From assembly GCF_900115545.1 (NCBI RefSeq), contig NZ_FOWV01000006.1, forward strand, positions 1 through 64,000: a DNA stretch of 64,000 bases, read 5' to 3'. Below are positions 9,181 to 17,355 of the stretch, in pieces. The position numbers were made by a program, and so were the translations under genes. The stretch's first letter is position 1. Each line of letters opens with the position of its first letter. This DNA is from Ralstonia sp. NFACC01 (GTDB lineage: Bacteria; Pseudomonadota; Gammaproteobacteria; Burkholderiales; Burkholderiaceae). The notes under the pieces are model-generated. The model made no database searches. It was not told the origin of the DNA and was given only the letters and a program-made list of their open reading frames with translations.

Positions 9181-9768
9181 ATGGCAACCAGCAACCTGTA
9201 TCGCACCGGTGAAGCCCCTGCACAGACCGGCAAAGGTCACGGAACCGACGCACTCGGCCCCTCCGACAGTTCGGACTCGGGCAGCGACGTGGTCGGCGGC
9301 CCGGGCCTGGGGAGCGACGTTGAAGATCGATTTGACGAGGATCCCGCCGTGCACCCGCACGGCAATGCAGCCAACCGCACGGCCGGCGCAGACCTGGGAG
9401 ATGTGAACCTCGACAGCGACACCGATTCCACCGGGACCGGCGAGCGTCGCGCGGCCGGGCACGAACCCGTCATACGCGAAGGCAGCGACCTGATGCCTGA
9501 CGCCATACACGACATAAACCATCCCGAAGTCGACACACCCATCGACGACGAGGATTTTGAACACGCCACGGGCCTCGCCGGTGAAAACGACGACGCTGAT
9601 GCTCCGGATGCGGTCGACCTGGACGAAGCGCCAATCGACCCGGAGCCCGGCAGCCGCGATGTACCGGTGCACTCGCCCACCGGTGGCGGCACGGATTGGT
9701 CTGACAACATGCGCCGCAGCCGCCCGACGTACAAGGGTAAGCGCGTGCCGGGCCAGCATCGCGGCTAA
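9181..9768 (+). CDS. Conserved acidic low-complexity protein, function unknown
   Basis: 195 residues starting at an ATG with a GGAG site. Very rich in Asp, Glu, Gly, Ser and Thr through most of its length, turning basic in the last 20 residues (RRSRPTYKGKRVPG). No signal peptide or membrane helix. Proteins with a similar LYRTGEAPA...GKGH...ALGPSDSSDSGSD beginning occur in Burkholderiales from memory, under varied and unreliable names, so no function is assigned. Likely disordered and cytoplasmic. Divergent from the Lys/Glu-rich small gene at 8704-9009. Confidence 0.65.
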   Translation: MATSNLYRTGEAPAQTGKGHGTDALGPSDSSDSGSDVVGGPGLGSDVEDRFDEDPAVHPHGNAANRTAGADLGDVNLDSDTDSTGTGERRAAGHEPVIREGSDLMPDAIHDINHPEVDTPIDDEDFEHATGLAGENDDADAPDAVDLDEAPIDPEPGSRDVPVHSPTGGGTDWSDNMRRSRPTYKGKRVPGQHRG

Positions 9769-9900
9769 GCCGCATCGGATGAACGGACCGCGCCTGCACG
9801 CCAGCGCGGTCCGGTCTAGACTGGTGAACCGCCCTCGCAGCCCATGTGAGTTGCGCCGGCCGTCCGGCTCACCTTGAGCGAACTTCACGTCCCCTACCCA

Positions 9901-10533
9901 ATGACCCGACTACGTCTCTCAGCCCGTACCGCTGCAGTTGTCACCGTCGTGACAGCGCTCTTCCCGCTGGCCGCGTCCGCGCAAAGTACCGCTGCGCCCA
10001 CGCGGGTGCGCGCCACCATCAATGCCGTCCACAGCACGGCTGTCGATGTGACCGATGCCTCCGGCAACAAGGCCACTGTGACGCTGCCGGTGGACCTCAA
10101 CGTCACCCAGGTCGCGCCGATTGAACCGTCGGCCATTCGCGCCGGCAGCTATATCGGCACGGCGGCAGTCAAGCAGCCGGACGGCACATTGCGTGCGCTC
10201 GAAGTCCACGTGTTTCCGGAAGCCATGCGCGGCACCGGCGACGGCCACCGCGCCTACGACATGGGCCCAAACAGCAGCATGACCAACGGCACCGTCGAAC
10301 AGGCAGGCGCCGTTACCGGGGCTCAGGGCCGCACGCTGTCGGTCAAATACAAGGATGGCGAGCAGCGCATCGTGGTGCCGCCGCAAGTACCGATCGTCAC
10401 CTTCGAGCCGGGTCGGCGCGATGACCTGAAGGCCGGCGCGCACGTTGTCATGTTCGTGCGCGCCGATGCGCAAGGCACGCTGGTCGCGCAGCGCGTGCTG
10501 GTCGGCAAGGACGGCATGGTCCCGCCGATGTGA
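9901..10533 (+). CDS. Exported beta-rich protein, function unknown
   Basis: 210 residues. Residues 1-29 form a signal peptide (basic start, hydrophobic AAVVTVVTALFPLAA, cleavage near ASAQS). The mature part shows two related stretches, TRVRATINAVHSTAVDVTDASG and a later segment with a TLSVKYKDGEQRIVVPP pattern. This suggests two small OB-like or beta-barrel modules, similar in feel to DUF5666-type periplasmic proteins. No Cys and no catalytic motif. The start is uncertain: ATG 9901 gives a clean signal peptide; an upstream TTG at 9874 is possible. Convergent with the TonB receptor, with a shared terminator after it. Confidence 0.7.
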   Translation: MTRLRLSARTAAVVTVVTALFPLAASAQSTAAPTRVRATINAVHSTAVDVTDASGNKATVTLPVDLNVTQVAPIEPSAIRAGSYIGTAAVKQPDGTLRALEVHVFPEAMRGTGDGHRAYDMGPNSSMTNGTVEQAGAVTGAQGRTLSVKYKDGEQRIVVPPQVPIVTFEPGRRDDLKAGAHVVMFVRADAQGTLVAQRVLVGKDGMVPPM

Positions 10534-10553
10534 TGACGATGTGACGGAAGAAG

Positions 10554-10584
10554 AATCGGGCCAGCCTCATGCGCTGGCCCGATT
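10554..10584. terminator. Bidirectional Rho-independent terminator
   Basis: A perfect 12-bp inverted repeat (AATCGGGCCAGC, 10554-10565, with 10573-10584) with a 7-base loop, flanked by A-rich sequence on the left and TTTG on the right. It lies between convergent genes ending at 10533 and 10588 and suits both. Confidence 0.8.
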
Positions 10585-10587
10585 TGC

Positions 10588-12792
10588 TTAGAACGGCTTG
10601 CTGACCGACAAGAGGAACGTGCGGCGCGGCGCAAACTGCGGTGCGCCTACGCCGATGCCCGTGCCGTCGCGCAACTGGTAGCTCCGGTCGAAGATATTCA
10701 GCACGGTCAGACGCGTCTTGAACTTGCCCAGGGTCGGCAGGTTGAAGTCGCGTGCGGCGCCCACGTTCATCTGCCAGTAGGCCGGCAGGTGCTCGGTATT
10801 GGCGAAGCCGTTGCGCAAGCCCGTACCGAACAGCACATCGCTCGTATAGGTGGTGCCGGAATACCGATACGACACGCCGGCCGACGCAGTCAGGCGCTGG
10901 TCGTGATCAAGGTTGACCCAATGGTTGTTGATGTAGGCCAGCTCGTCGGCACCAAAGTTGAACTGGCCGGTCTCGATGCCCTTGCCCTGCGCGCGCGACA
11001 CGGCCAGGTTCAGGTACGCCCCGAAGTTGCCGTTGCGATAGTTCGCGCTGCCTTCCAGCCCGTAGATCCGGCCACGCTCGTAGTTGAACGCCGAATACAG
11101 CAGCGCATTGCCGAACTGCCCTTCGTCTTGCAGATGGCGCACGTCGCGGTAATACGCATCCAGACCCAGCGTCAGATGCGGCGTGAGCTGGTGCGAAACC
11201 CCCAGGTCAAAGTAGTTCGAACGCTCCGACTTGACGGCCGTGTTGGCGTCGGACGGCAGCGCATTGGTCGTACCGGCAAAGGCCTGCACCGACGTGGTAT
11301 CGAACTTCTCCGTGGGCGGCGGCGTGAAGTAGCGCGCGTAGCCGGCATGCACACGGGTGCGCGACGTCAGGTCATACGTCACGCCCAGGCGCGGGCTCAG
11401 TTGCTGCTCGCTGACGATGGTGTTGACGCGGTCGTAGCGCGCGCCGTAGTTGACAGTGAGCTTGTCGGTAGGCTTCCACTCGTCCTGCAGGTAGACGCCC
11501 AGGGTCGTCCCGTTGCCGCTGTGGTTGTCGACAATGGTGAACGGCGTGGTGCTGGTCTGGGCGCCGGAGCTATCGGCGGCGAACACGTTGGCGGTGTTGT
11601 CGGCCACGTAGCGCTCGCGCTGCACGAATACGCCGGCACGCAGCGTGTGCTTGTCGGTGAGCTTGTAGCTTGCGTCGCCCTGCACCCCGTGGGCCTCGTT
11701 GCGGCGCGTGATGTCGGCAGCCACGCCGTTGTAGACCAGATCGCCAATCGGATCGGGCATGTAGTCGATACGGCTTGCACGGCGGAACACCGACACCTGG
11801 TAGTCCAGCTTGGGTGACACCTTCTGCTGATACGTCAGGATCTGGAAGTCGGTCTTCTCACGTTGATTGGCGTTAAGCGCTTCAGAGGCAGGCGGCACTG
11901 CGCCGTCGAGCGTGAATTGCGGCGTCAGGCCGGGGCGCGTCGGGATCTGGAAACGGCCGTTCGACGTGCCGAACATGAAGCTCACGCGGCTATCGTTATC
12001 AAGCAGGTACGACAGCATGCCGAACGACTTGTTCTGCGTAGTGTGATCGTGCGTGGCGTTGCGGTTGCCCGTGGGGTTTTCAATGCCGAGGTTGTTCTCG
12101 GCAAACACGCCCGAGAGGTAATAGCTGAAGCGGTCTTTCGTGCCCTGGATCTGCGCGTTGACCTCATGCGTGGCATTGCTGCCCAGCACGGTGCCGATCT
12201 CGCCGCCAAATGCCTTGGGCTCGCCATCCTCGTCGGCGGAGGCACCCTTGGTCGTGATATCGACGATGCCGGCCGTGCGGTAACCGTACTGCGCCGGCAA
12301 CGCGCCGGTCAGCACATTGATCTGGTTGGCGAAGCGCGTATCGAGCATCTGCCCGAAACCGCTGATCGGCTCAGGGACGATCACGCCATTGATGCGGTAC
12401 TGGAGGTTCGAGTGGTCCCCGCGCACGTGCAATTGCCCATACGAATCCTGCACCACGCCCGGCGCCTGCAGCAGCACCTGGTTGAGAGGCGTAGCATCGC
12501 CCAGCGGCAGGCGGGCGATGTCATCGGTATCGAACTTGTAGACCGAACTGCCGGTGTCCGGCGACAGCGCATTGCGTGCAGCGTCTAGCCGCTTGGCCGT
12601 GACGCGCGTTTCGCTGAGGTCGCGCACGTTGGTGGCGGCCGGCTTGGGCTGTGCAGCGGGCGCCATCGTGGTGGGCGTGGCGGGTGGGGAGGCCGGCGTC
12701 GCGGCTTCCTGAGCCAGAGCGGATACCGAGGCGATAGATGGCAAGACGGCGGCAAGCGCCGTCACCAGCTTGCGGGGCTGGAACGGAATCAT
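10588..12792 (-). CDS. TonB-dependent outer-membrane receptor
   Basis: 734 residues. Signal peptide (residues 1-27, cleaved near ALAQ), then a Pro/Ala-rich linker and a plug domain (about 60-190, containing VLLQAPGVVQDSYGQLHVRGDH). A 22-strand-type barrel with many alternating aromatic segments ends in a terminal Phe (SVSKPF), the outer-membrane assembly signal. The substrate cannot be read from sequence. The upstream co-directional DUF2946-like gene suggests a metal such as copper, but a siderophore or other ligand is possible. The start has an AAAGG site. It shares a terminator with the convergent gene. Confidence 0.92.
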   Translation of the reverse strand: MIPFQPRKLVTALAAVLPSIASVSALAQEAATPASPPATPTTMAPAAQPKPAATNVRDLSETRVTAKRLDAARNALSPDTGSSVYKFDTDDIARLPLGDATPLNQVLLQAPGVVQDSYGQLHVRGDHSNLQYRINGVIVPEPISGFGQMLDTRFANQINVLTGALPAQYGYRTAGIVDITTKGASADEDGEPKAFGGEIGTVLGSNATHEVNAQIQGTKDRFSYYLSGVFAENNLGIENPTGNRNATHDHTTQNKSFGMLSYLLDNDSRVSFMFGTSNGRFQIPTRPGLTPQFTLDGAVPPASEALNANQREKTDFQILTYQQKVSPKLDYQVSVFRRASRIDYMPDPIGDLVYNGVAADITRRNEAHGVQGDASYKLTDKHTLRAGVFVQRERYVADNTANVFAADSSGAQTSTTPFTIVDNHSGNGTTLGVYLQDEWKPTDKLTVNYGARYDRVNTIVSEQQLSPRLGVTYDLTSRTRVHAGYARYFTPPPTEKFDTTSVQAFAGTTNALPSDANTAVKSERSNYFDLGVSHQLTPHLTLGLDAYYRDVRHLQDEGQFGNALLYSAFNYERGRIYGLEGSANYRNGNFGAYLNLAVSRAQGKGIETGQFNFGADELAYINNHWVNLDHDQRLTASAGVSYRYSGTTYTSDVLFGTGLRNGFANTEHLPAYWQMNVGAARDFNLPTLGKFKTRLTVLNIFDRSYQLRDGTGIGVGAPQFAPRRTFLLSVSKPF

Positions 12793-12877
12793 GAAAGACC
12801 TTTGAATCGAGCGGATGCGTTAAGCAGCGGCTCGCGCATGCGTCAACACAACGCGCGAGCAGACGGGCAATGCAGGA

Positions 12878-13294
12878 TCAAAGGCGGAATGGAGGATCGC
12901 GCGAGCAGACGGCCACCGGAAAGACCGGGGCGCCAGCATGAAAGCCGATTCGCGGAAAGTGCCAGCGTCGCGTATGCGCCAGGCGCAGCGCCACCAACAT
13001 CGGCAAGGCAGCCGCCAGCGCGGCATAGGCAGCGCACTGCAAGCACGCGGCGTGCTCCTGCGCGGGCTGGCTGCGCTCGGCGCCGGCAGGCTTGGCCGTG
13101 GCGGCAGTGTTGAATACGGCCGCAGTCCCTTCGCTCAGTTCGCTCCAATGCGACAGCGCATGCCGCAGCGCGCCCTGCTGACCAAACAGCAGGAACACGG
13201 TCAGCAGGCAAGCCAGCCAACGCAGATGGAAGAAGGAGGAGCGGAAGGAACGCAAAGTCGGGCGCAGGTGCTGGCGCGCAATGTCACCCGACAT
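12878..13294 (-). CDS. DUF2946-like small membrane protein with Cys/His motif
   Basis: 138 residues. An N-terminal membrane segment (LRWLACLLTVFLLFG) is followed by a His-containing stretch (GALRHALSHW) and the conserved-looking EHAACLQCAAYAAL block, with a CxxC pair beside a second hydrophobic segment. This pattern matches DUF2946 proteins, often found next to TonB receptors and copper genes. It is 85 bases upstream of the TonB receptor on the same strand, so probably one operon. The ATG at 13294 is the best fit but lacks a strong ribosome site; longer frames upstream look like read-through. A 13-bp palindrome lies just ahead of it. Confidence 0.7.
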   Translation of the reverse strand: MSGDIARQHLRPTLRSFRSSFFHLRWLACLLTVFLLFGQQGALRHALSHWSELSEGTAAVFNTAATAKPAGAERSQPAQEHAACLQCAAYAALAAALPMLVALRLAHTRRWHFPRIGFHAGAPVFPVAVCSRDPPFRL

Positions 13295-13307
13295 TGCGCG
13301 CCCCAAT

Positions 13308-13320
13308 GCAACTAAGTTGC
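13308..13320. promoter_or_regulatory. Palindromic operator candidate upstream of the DUF2946-like / TonB receptor genes
   Basis: GCAACTAAGTTGC is a perfect 6-1-6 palindrome 13 bases ahead of the predicted start codon on the minus strand. Metalloregulator sites of Fur type share such symmetry in betaproteobacteria, but the regulator here is not identified. Confidence 0.4.
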
Positions 13321-13398
13321 GAATTCTGACACCAGCCGCCTGATTCAGCAATCCGTCAGGTGGAGGGCAGAACAGCCTGCGAGCGTAGCGCCCTTGTA

Positions 13399-14385
13399 TT
13401 ACAAGCGCGTGTGCGCAAAACCCGGCATGAGACCCGTCGGCACGCCCAGGCTCGGCACCTGCACGCGCTTCCAGTTCGGGCGCGTCTTGCGGGCGGCCTC
13501 GGCGCGCTGCGCGGGGGCACCCACCTCGGTGGCATCGTGCAGGCTGGCCAGCCAGGCACCGTAGTCGAACCAGCCGTCGCGCACAAGCTGTTCGCCCACA
13601 CAATTGGCAAAGCGATCCGACTTGGGCAGGAAGCACAGCTCAAAGCCTTCGGCCTCGCGGCGGCCATGCATCCAGCGGTGTGGCACCTGGTGGCTGGCCA
13701 GCGCTTCCGACAAACGCGTGCCGTAGCGCTGCTGCCCTTGCCGTCGCGCGCCGATCACGTAGAAGCCGTCAAGCAACCGCCGCAGCCCCAGCGCAGAACG
13801 TGCATGACGCACTTCGGCATCGACCAGCAGCTCACGGTTCTGCGTACGCGCCTGCAACGCCAGCGCAGCAAAATGGTGCGCGCCCCACTCGTTCATGTAG
13901 AACAGCTCGCCGCCGGCAAAGTCGTAGGCGCGGAACACATTGGCCTGATCCGCGTAGCGGAATACGTGGCGCCGGTTGGCGGCAAAGTCGGCGTCCGTGC
14001 TGTGCGGAATGCGGCGGCAATGCTGATGCGCAAACACCAGCATGCTCGGAAAGGAATGCACCGAGCACGGCGACTGCGCCAGCCCCGTCACCGCGCGAAT
14101 GTCGATCTTGCAATGCTCCCGGCGCACGCCCACAAGCTGACCCAGATGGTGGTGCAACTCGTCCACCCATTCAGCATGCGCCAGATGCTTGGGAAACAGT
14201 TGGTGCGCGGGTTCGGCAAGGCCACCCTCTAGCAGGAACGGCACGCTCTTGTGCCAGATATCGAGTTTCCAGTGCGACAACGCATCGCTAGGCGTGCGAT
14301 GGTGTGCCACCGATTGCGTGACATTGAAAGCGCGCGACTGGACGACCCAGTTCGACGCTGCATGCAGCAGATTGGAAACGTTCAT
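13399..14385 (-). CDS. Conserved-looking hypothetical protein, 328 residues
   Basis: I do not recognise this protein. It is 328 residues, soluble, without signal peptide or membrane helices, and rich in His and aromatic residues. His-rich stretches occur near residues 80-90 (ELHHHLGQ), 125-135 (FAHQHCRR) and 170-180 (EWGAHHFA). These might bind a metal or be part of a catalytic site, but no known motif is seen. The ATG start is the first in the frame, and the codon use resembles neighbouring genes. It lies on the same strand as the DUF2946-like gene, 104 bases upstream, but an operon link is not clear. Confidence 0.65.
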   Translation of the reverse strand: MNVSNLLHAASNWVVQSRAFNVTQSVAHHRTPSDALSHWKLDIWHKSVPFLLEGGLAEPAHQLFPKHLAHAEWVDELHHHLGQLVGVRREHCKIDIRAVTGLAQSPCSVHSFPSMLVFAHQHCRRIPHSTDADFAANRRHVFRYADQANVFRAYDFAGGELFYMNEWGAHHFAALALQARTQNRELLVDAEVRHARSALGLRRLLDGFYVIGARRQGQQRYGTRLSEALASHQVPHRWMHGRREAEGFELCFLPKSDRFANCVGEQLVRDGWFDYGAWLASLHDATEVGAPAQRAEAARKTRPNWKRVQVPSLGVPTGLMPGFAHTRL

Positions 14386-14614
14386 GTCACCCCCCGGAAG
14401 ACTGAATCGTTTGTTTGCGGATTGCCGACGTCGCTCTGAATGTGTGGCGATTGTTCAGCAATGTAAAAACCAACGACTCAAACGTACCCCACTTTAGAGG
14501 GGTGTGCCATGAAGTTTGTTGAAGTCCGTGTTAAGAAAAATACACATGAAACGTGGGGACTTGTCGGGCGCGCGACATGCTGGAAGAGGGGCATCCGCAG
14601 ATCAGGAGACCGCA

Positions 14615-14776
14615 ATGCCCACCCAGCCAGGCCGTTCAGAAACCGATACGACACAGCCCGCCAGTCCGAAAGCCCAGCCCGAGCCTGCCAAGCGCAAGCC
14701 CGGCGACCCGCTGGTGCCACGCGATACCCGCCCGAATCCAGCCGAGCAGAATGAGCCGCCCGTCGAAAACGTGTGA
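14615..14776 (+). CDS. Small Pro-rich hydrophilic protein (53 residues)
   Basis: 53 residues, starting at an ATG with a strong AGGAGAC site 6 bases upstream; the longer frame from 14516 lacks such a site. Almost entirely Pro, Lys, Glu, Gln, Thr and Asn (KPGDPLVPRDTRPNPAEQNE), hence probably disordered. No family is recognised. It ends 17 bases from the convergent HD-GYP gene. Confidence 0.5.
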   Translation: MPTQPGRSETDTTQPASPKAQPEPAKRKPGDPLVPRDTRPNPAEQNEPPVENV

Positions 14777-14793
14777 GCCCGAGGGCCTGCACC

Positions 14794-16008
14794 TCAGACC
14801 AGGCACATGTCGGAGACTTCCTCGTCCGACAAACCCCAGGTGGTGGCGTCTTCCACGGTGACGATGGAATCGTCGGACTTGCCCAGGCTGATGCGCTCCG
14901 GGCGCACGCGTGTCTTGGTGTTGCCCGAATAGAAAACGACCACGTCCGGCTTGAGCGCAGACGCCTCGTTCTGGTGAACCACCACGCCCAATCGGTTGGT
15001 GCGCAGTTTGACCAGCGTGCCGACAGGGTAGATGCCTACGCTGCGCGTGAAGGCCTGAAACACGGTGCGATCGAACTGCGTGTCGGTGCGTGCCATCATG
15101 TATTTCAGCGCCTGCGCGGGCGACCATGCATGGTGGTACGGACTGCTCGACGTGAGCGTGTCGTACACGTCGCAGATGGCGCCCATCTTGGCCCACAGGC
15201 TAATAGCCTCGGCCTTCTGAGCGTCAGGGTAACCACTGCCGTCAATGCGCTCGTGATGGTGCAGGCAGATTTCGCGGGCAATCTCGCTGAACTGGCCGGT
15301 ACCCTGCAGCAGGTGATGGCCGCCCACGGCGTGGGTCTGCAGCAGCGCCAGTTCGTCCTTGGTCAGCGCGGTGCTCTTATCGAGCAGCGTGCGCGGCATG
15401 GCCGATTTGCCGATGTCGTGCACCAGCCCGCCCAGCCCGCATTCGCGGATCTCGTCTTCAGGCAAGCCCAGCGTCTTGGCCAGCGCAACCATCAGCGCGC
15501 AAACGGCAAACGAATGCAGATAGGTGTAGTCGTCCTTGTTCTTCAGCCGCGCCAGCGCAATCAGCGCATACGAATTGCGTGCCAGCGAGTTCGACACGTC
15601 ATCCACCAGCAGCAGCGCCTTTTCGGTTTCCAGCGCCCGGCCCATGCGGGCTTCGGAAAACATGTGGCCAAGCGTCGCCTTGCCGTTCTGCATCAGCTGC
15701 TGGGCGTGCTTCCACTCTTCCTTGAGCGACGTCGGCGTGATCGGCGGCCGCGCGGCCACGGTCTCCCGCGTGAGCGGCTCGGGCGCGGGCGCCGGGGCCG
15801 GTGCAGGCATCAGCGTCTCTGACATGACGTCTTCGCCGCGCTCGGGGTCGATCCAGATCTCGGTGATACCCGCCTTGCGGATGTCGTCAATCTGGCCCTG
15901 GTGCGACAACTGGAATTGCGCACGCCAGAACGGATGCTTGAGCCAGGAACCGCCCAGCTTCATCACAAACATGCCGACACGCAATTGGCTCGCATCGATT
16001 CGCTTCAT
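14794..16008 (-). CDS. HD-GYP domain cyclic-di-GMP phosphodiesterase
   Basis: 404 residues. The N-terminal DUF3391-type module (about 1-60, starting RIDASQLRVGMFV) is linked by an Ala/Pro-rich stretch to an HD-GYP domain (about 150-340). The metal-binding VHDIGK places the HD pair at residues 197-198, and HHERIDGSGYP at about 250-261 is an intact HHExxDGxGYP signature, so phosphodiesterase activity against cyclic-di-GMP is expected. Soluble, cytoplasmic. It likely lowers cyclic-di-GMP to favour motility over biofilm. Monocistronic by context. Confidence 0.92.
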   Translation of the reverse strand: MKRIDASQLRVGMFVMKLGGSWLKHPFWRAQFQLSHQGQIDDIRKAGITEIWIDPERGEDVMSETLMPAPAPAPAPEPLTRETVAARPPITPTSLKEEWKHAQQLMQNGKATLGHMFSEARMGRALETEKALLLVDDVSNSLARNSYALIALARLKNKDDYTYLHSFAVCALMVALAKTLGLPEDEIRECGLGGLVHDIGKSAMPRTLLDKSTALTKDELALLQTHAVGGHHLLQGTGQFSEIAREICLHHHERIDGSGYPDAQKAEAISLWAKMGAICDVYDTLTSSSPYHHAWSPAQALKYMMARTDTQFDRTVFQAFTRSVGIYPVGTLVKLRTNRLGVVVHQNEASALKPDVVVFYSGNTKTRVRPERISLGKSDDSIVTVEDATTWGLSDEEVSDMCLV

Positions 16009-16351
16009 ACCCTGCCTACCTCGGCTCGAAGTCCGGTTTTTTGATTGAATTAGGGGAGCGGCGTGCCAGCCGACACTGGCTCGTGTTTCGCAGTCTAGGC
16101 GTTTTAAGCTGGTGGATGCTCTGGTCCTTCAGCGCGCCAAACCGCGCTTGGCTTATCGGCAAGCCTGAGCAAAACTTGAGGCGAATGTGGATTGGGCGGC
16201 GCGTGGCATACCGCAGCCTTGGCAAGCAAACGCCGCAACACCGGCTGTGGCGGCGGTCGAATCAAACAGGTGATGCGTCAAGACCCTCGCCTGTCGGGCT
16301 GGCAGGCCGACGCGGGAGGGGTACACTAGACTTCAAGGATGCGCATCCGAC
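16009..16351. other. Non-coding gap between HD-GYP gene and the 113-residue gene
   Basis: 343 bases between divergent genes. Open frames exist but have no ribosome site or recognisable product. It should hold the promoters of both genes; a promoter-like element for the rightward gene is given separately. Confidence 0.6.
16299..16327 (+). promoter_or_regulatory. Candidate sigma-70 promoter for the 113-residue gene
   Basis: CTGGCA (16299-16304), 17-base spacer, TACACT (16322-16327), 24 bases ahead of the ATG at 16352. Four of six -35 bases match consensus and the spacing is ideal. Confidence 0.45.
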
Positions 16352-16693
16352 ATGACTCAAGATCCCACCTCTCAACGCAAGCAGCAGAACGCCGATGACT
16401 TCGCGCTCAACCGCGACGCCATCCGGTGGCTCGCGTCCCTGCCCGACGAGGTGCGGCCGATCGAACTCGGCCGGAAGTTTCCGCGCATCATCAACACCAT
16501 CGCCGCCAAGTGGGCGGATTTCATCGGCTGCCGCCGCTACCTGAACAGTCTGCAGATCGACGACCGTGGCGGCCGCCAGGGATTTCCGTTCGAAATCGTC
16601 CAGGAAATCTGCACGCTGCGCGAGTACTTCGACTCGCTGTATCCGCCGGACAAGGACCTCTGGCAGAAGGCCATCGACGCCAACAAGCGCTGA
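16352..16693 (+). CDS. Conserved hypothetical protein, 113 residues
   Basis: 113 residues, soluble, mixed charge, with the phrase PRIINTIAAKW followed by CRRYLNSLQIDDRGGRQGFPFE. No signal peptide. It looks like a compact alpha-helical protein; I recall similar uncharacterised proteins in Burkholderiales but no function. The ATG has AAGGA upstream and a good promoter. A strong terminator hairpin follows, so it is a single-gene transcript. Confidence 0.75.
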   Translation: MTQDPTSQRKQQNADDFALNRDAIRWLASLPDEVRPIELGRKFPRIINTIAAKWADFIGCRRYLNSLQIDDRGGRQGFPFEIVQEICTLREYFDSLYPPDKDLWQKAIDANKR

Positions 16694-16717
16694 CGCGCCG
16701 GCACCTCCACCAAAGCA

Positions 16718-16741
16718 AAGCGGCCCACATTCGGGCCGCTT
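16718..16741. terminator. Rho-independent terminator, bidirectional
   Basis: Perfect 9-bp stem (AAGCGGCCC, 16718-16726, with 16733-16741) and 6-base loop, between convergent genes ending at 16693 and 16767. Confidence 0.75.
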
Positions 16742-16766
16742 GTCATTTGCACGGGCAGGCTGCAGA

Positions 16767-17282
16767 TCAGGAAGCGGAATCCGGCCCCGATGCCAGCTTG
16801 TTGAGCAGCGCCAGCAGCGTGTGCCGCTCATCCTTAGAAAGATGCGCCGTCACGCGGGCGTCGTGTGCGGTAACGGCGCGGGTGATTTCGTCAAGAGTGG
16901 TCGCCCCCTTGGCGGTCAACACGAGCCGGAACGCGCGCTTGTCCTTGGGCGAGGGCTGGCGCTCAACCATGCCCATGTCTTCCAGCGTGTCGACCAGCAG
17001 CACCGCGCCGGAGCGCGCCACGCCCAGGATGTTGGCCAGCTCCGTCAGCTTGAGGTTCGGGTTATGCGCAATCACGGTCATGGCCGAGAAGCGCGGCGGC
17101 GTGATGTTCCATGCGTGCAGCGAGCGCACGAAATCTTCGTAGATGTGCAGTTGTGCGCGGCGCACGGCATAGCCAACCAGCCCGTCGAGCGCGCCATACT
17201 CCACGTCCGCCAGATGCGGGTTGAAGTGCCCCGAAGGGGCCACGGCGGGATACAGGTCGTCTGCTTTGGGGGTGCGCGGCAT
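16767..17282 (-). CDS. MarR-family transcriptional regulator
   Basis: 171 residues with the MarR winged helix: NLKLTELANILGVARSGAVLLVDTLEDMGMVERQPSPKDKRAFRLVLTAKG-type pattern at about 75-130, including the D-x-R wing motif. Soluble dimeric repressors of this family respond to small aromatic ligands. It is last in a minus-strand run: FAD monooxygenase, binding protein, MarR. It likely regulates that run or the divergent amidase/MFS genes. Which ligand it senses is not shown. Confidence 0.9.
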   Translation of the reverse strand: MPRTPKADDLYPAVAPSGHFNPHLADVEYGALDGLVGYAVRRAQLHIYEDFVRSLHAWNITPPRFSAMTVIAHNPNLKLTELANILGVARSGAVLLVDTLEDMGMVERQPSPKDKRAFRLVLTAKGATTLDEITRAVTAHDARVTAHLSKDERHTLLALLNKLASGPDSAS

Positions 17283-17355
17283 GGCGGTGTCGATGGGGAA
17301 AGACCCCTCGATTATCGTCGGCGATGCGCCCGCCGGCCACGCACCCGCGCGCGTT

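Noticed and set aside
8704-9888. 394-residue frame on the minus strand
   Set aside because: Most overlaps a well-supported plus-strand gene; only the part from the AGGAGG-preceded ATG at 9009 is kept.
14509-14754. 81-residue plus-strand frame beginning MKFVEVRVKKNT
   Set aside because: Overlaps the 53-residue gene in another frame, without a ribosome site or recognisable features beyond the first residues.
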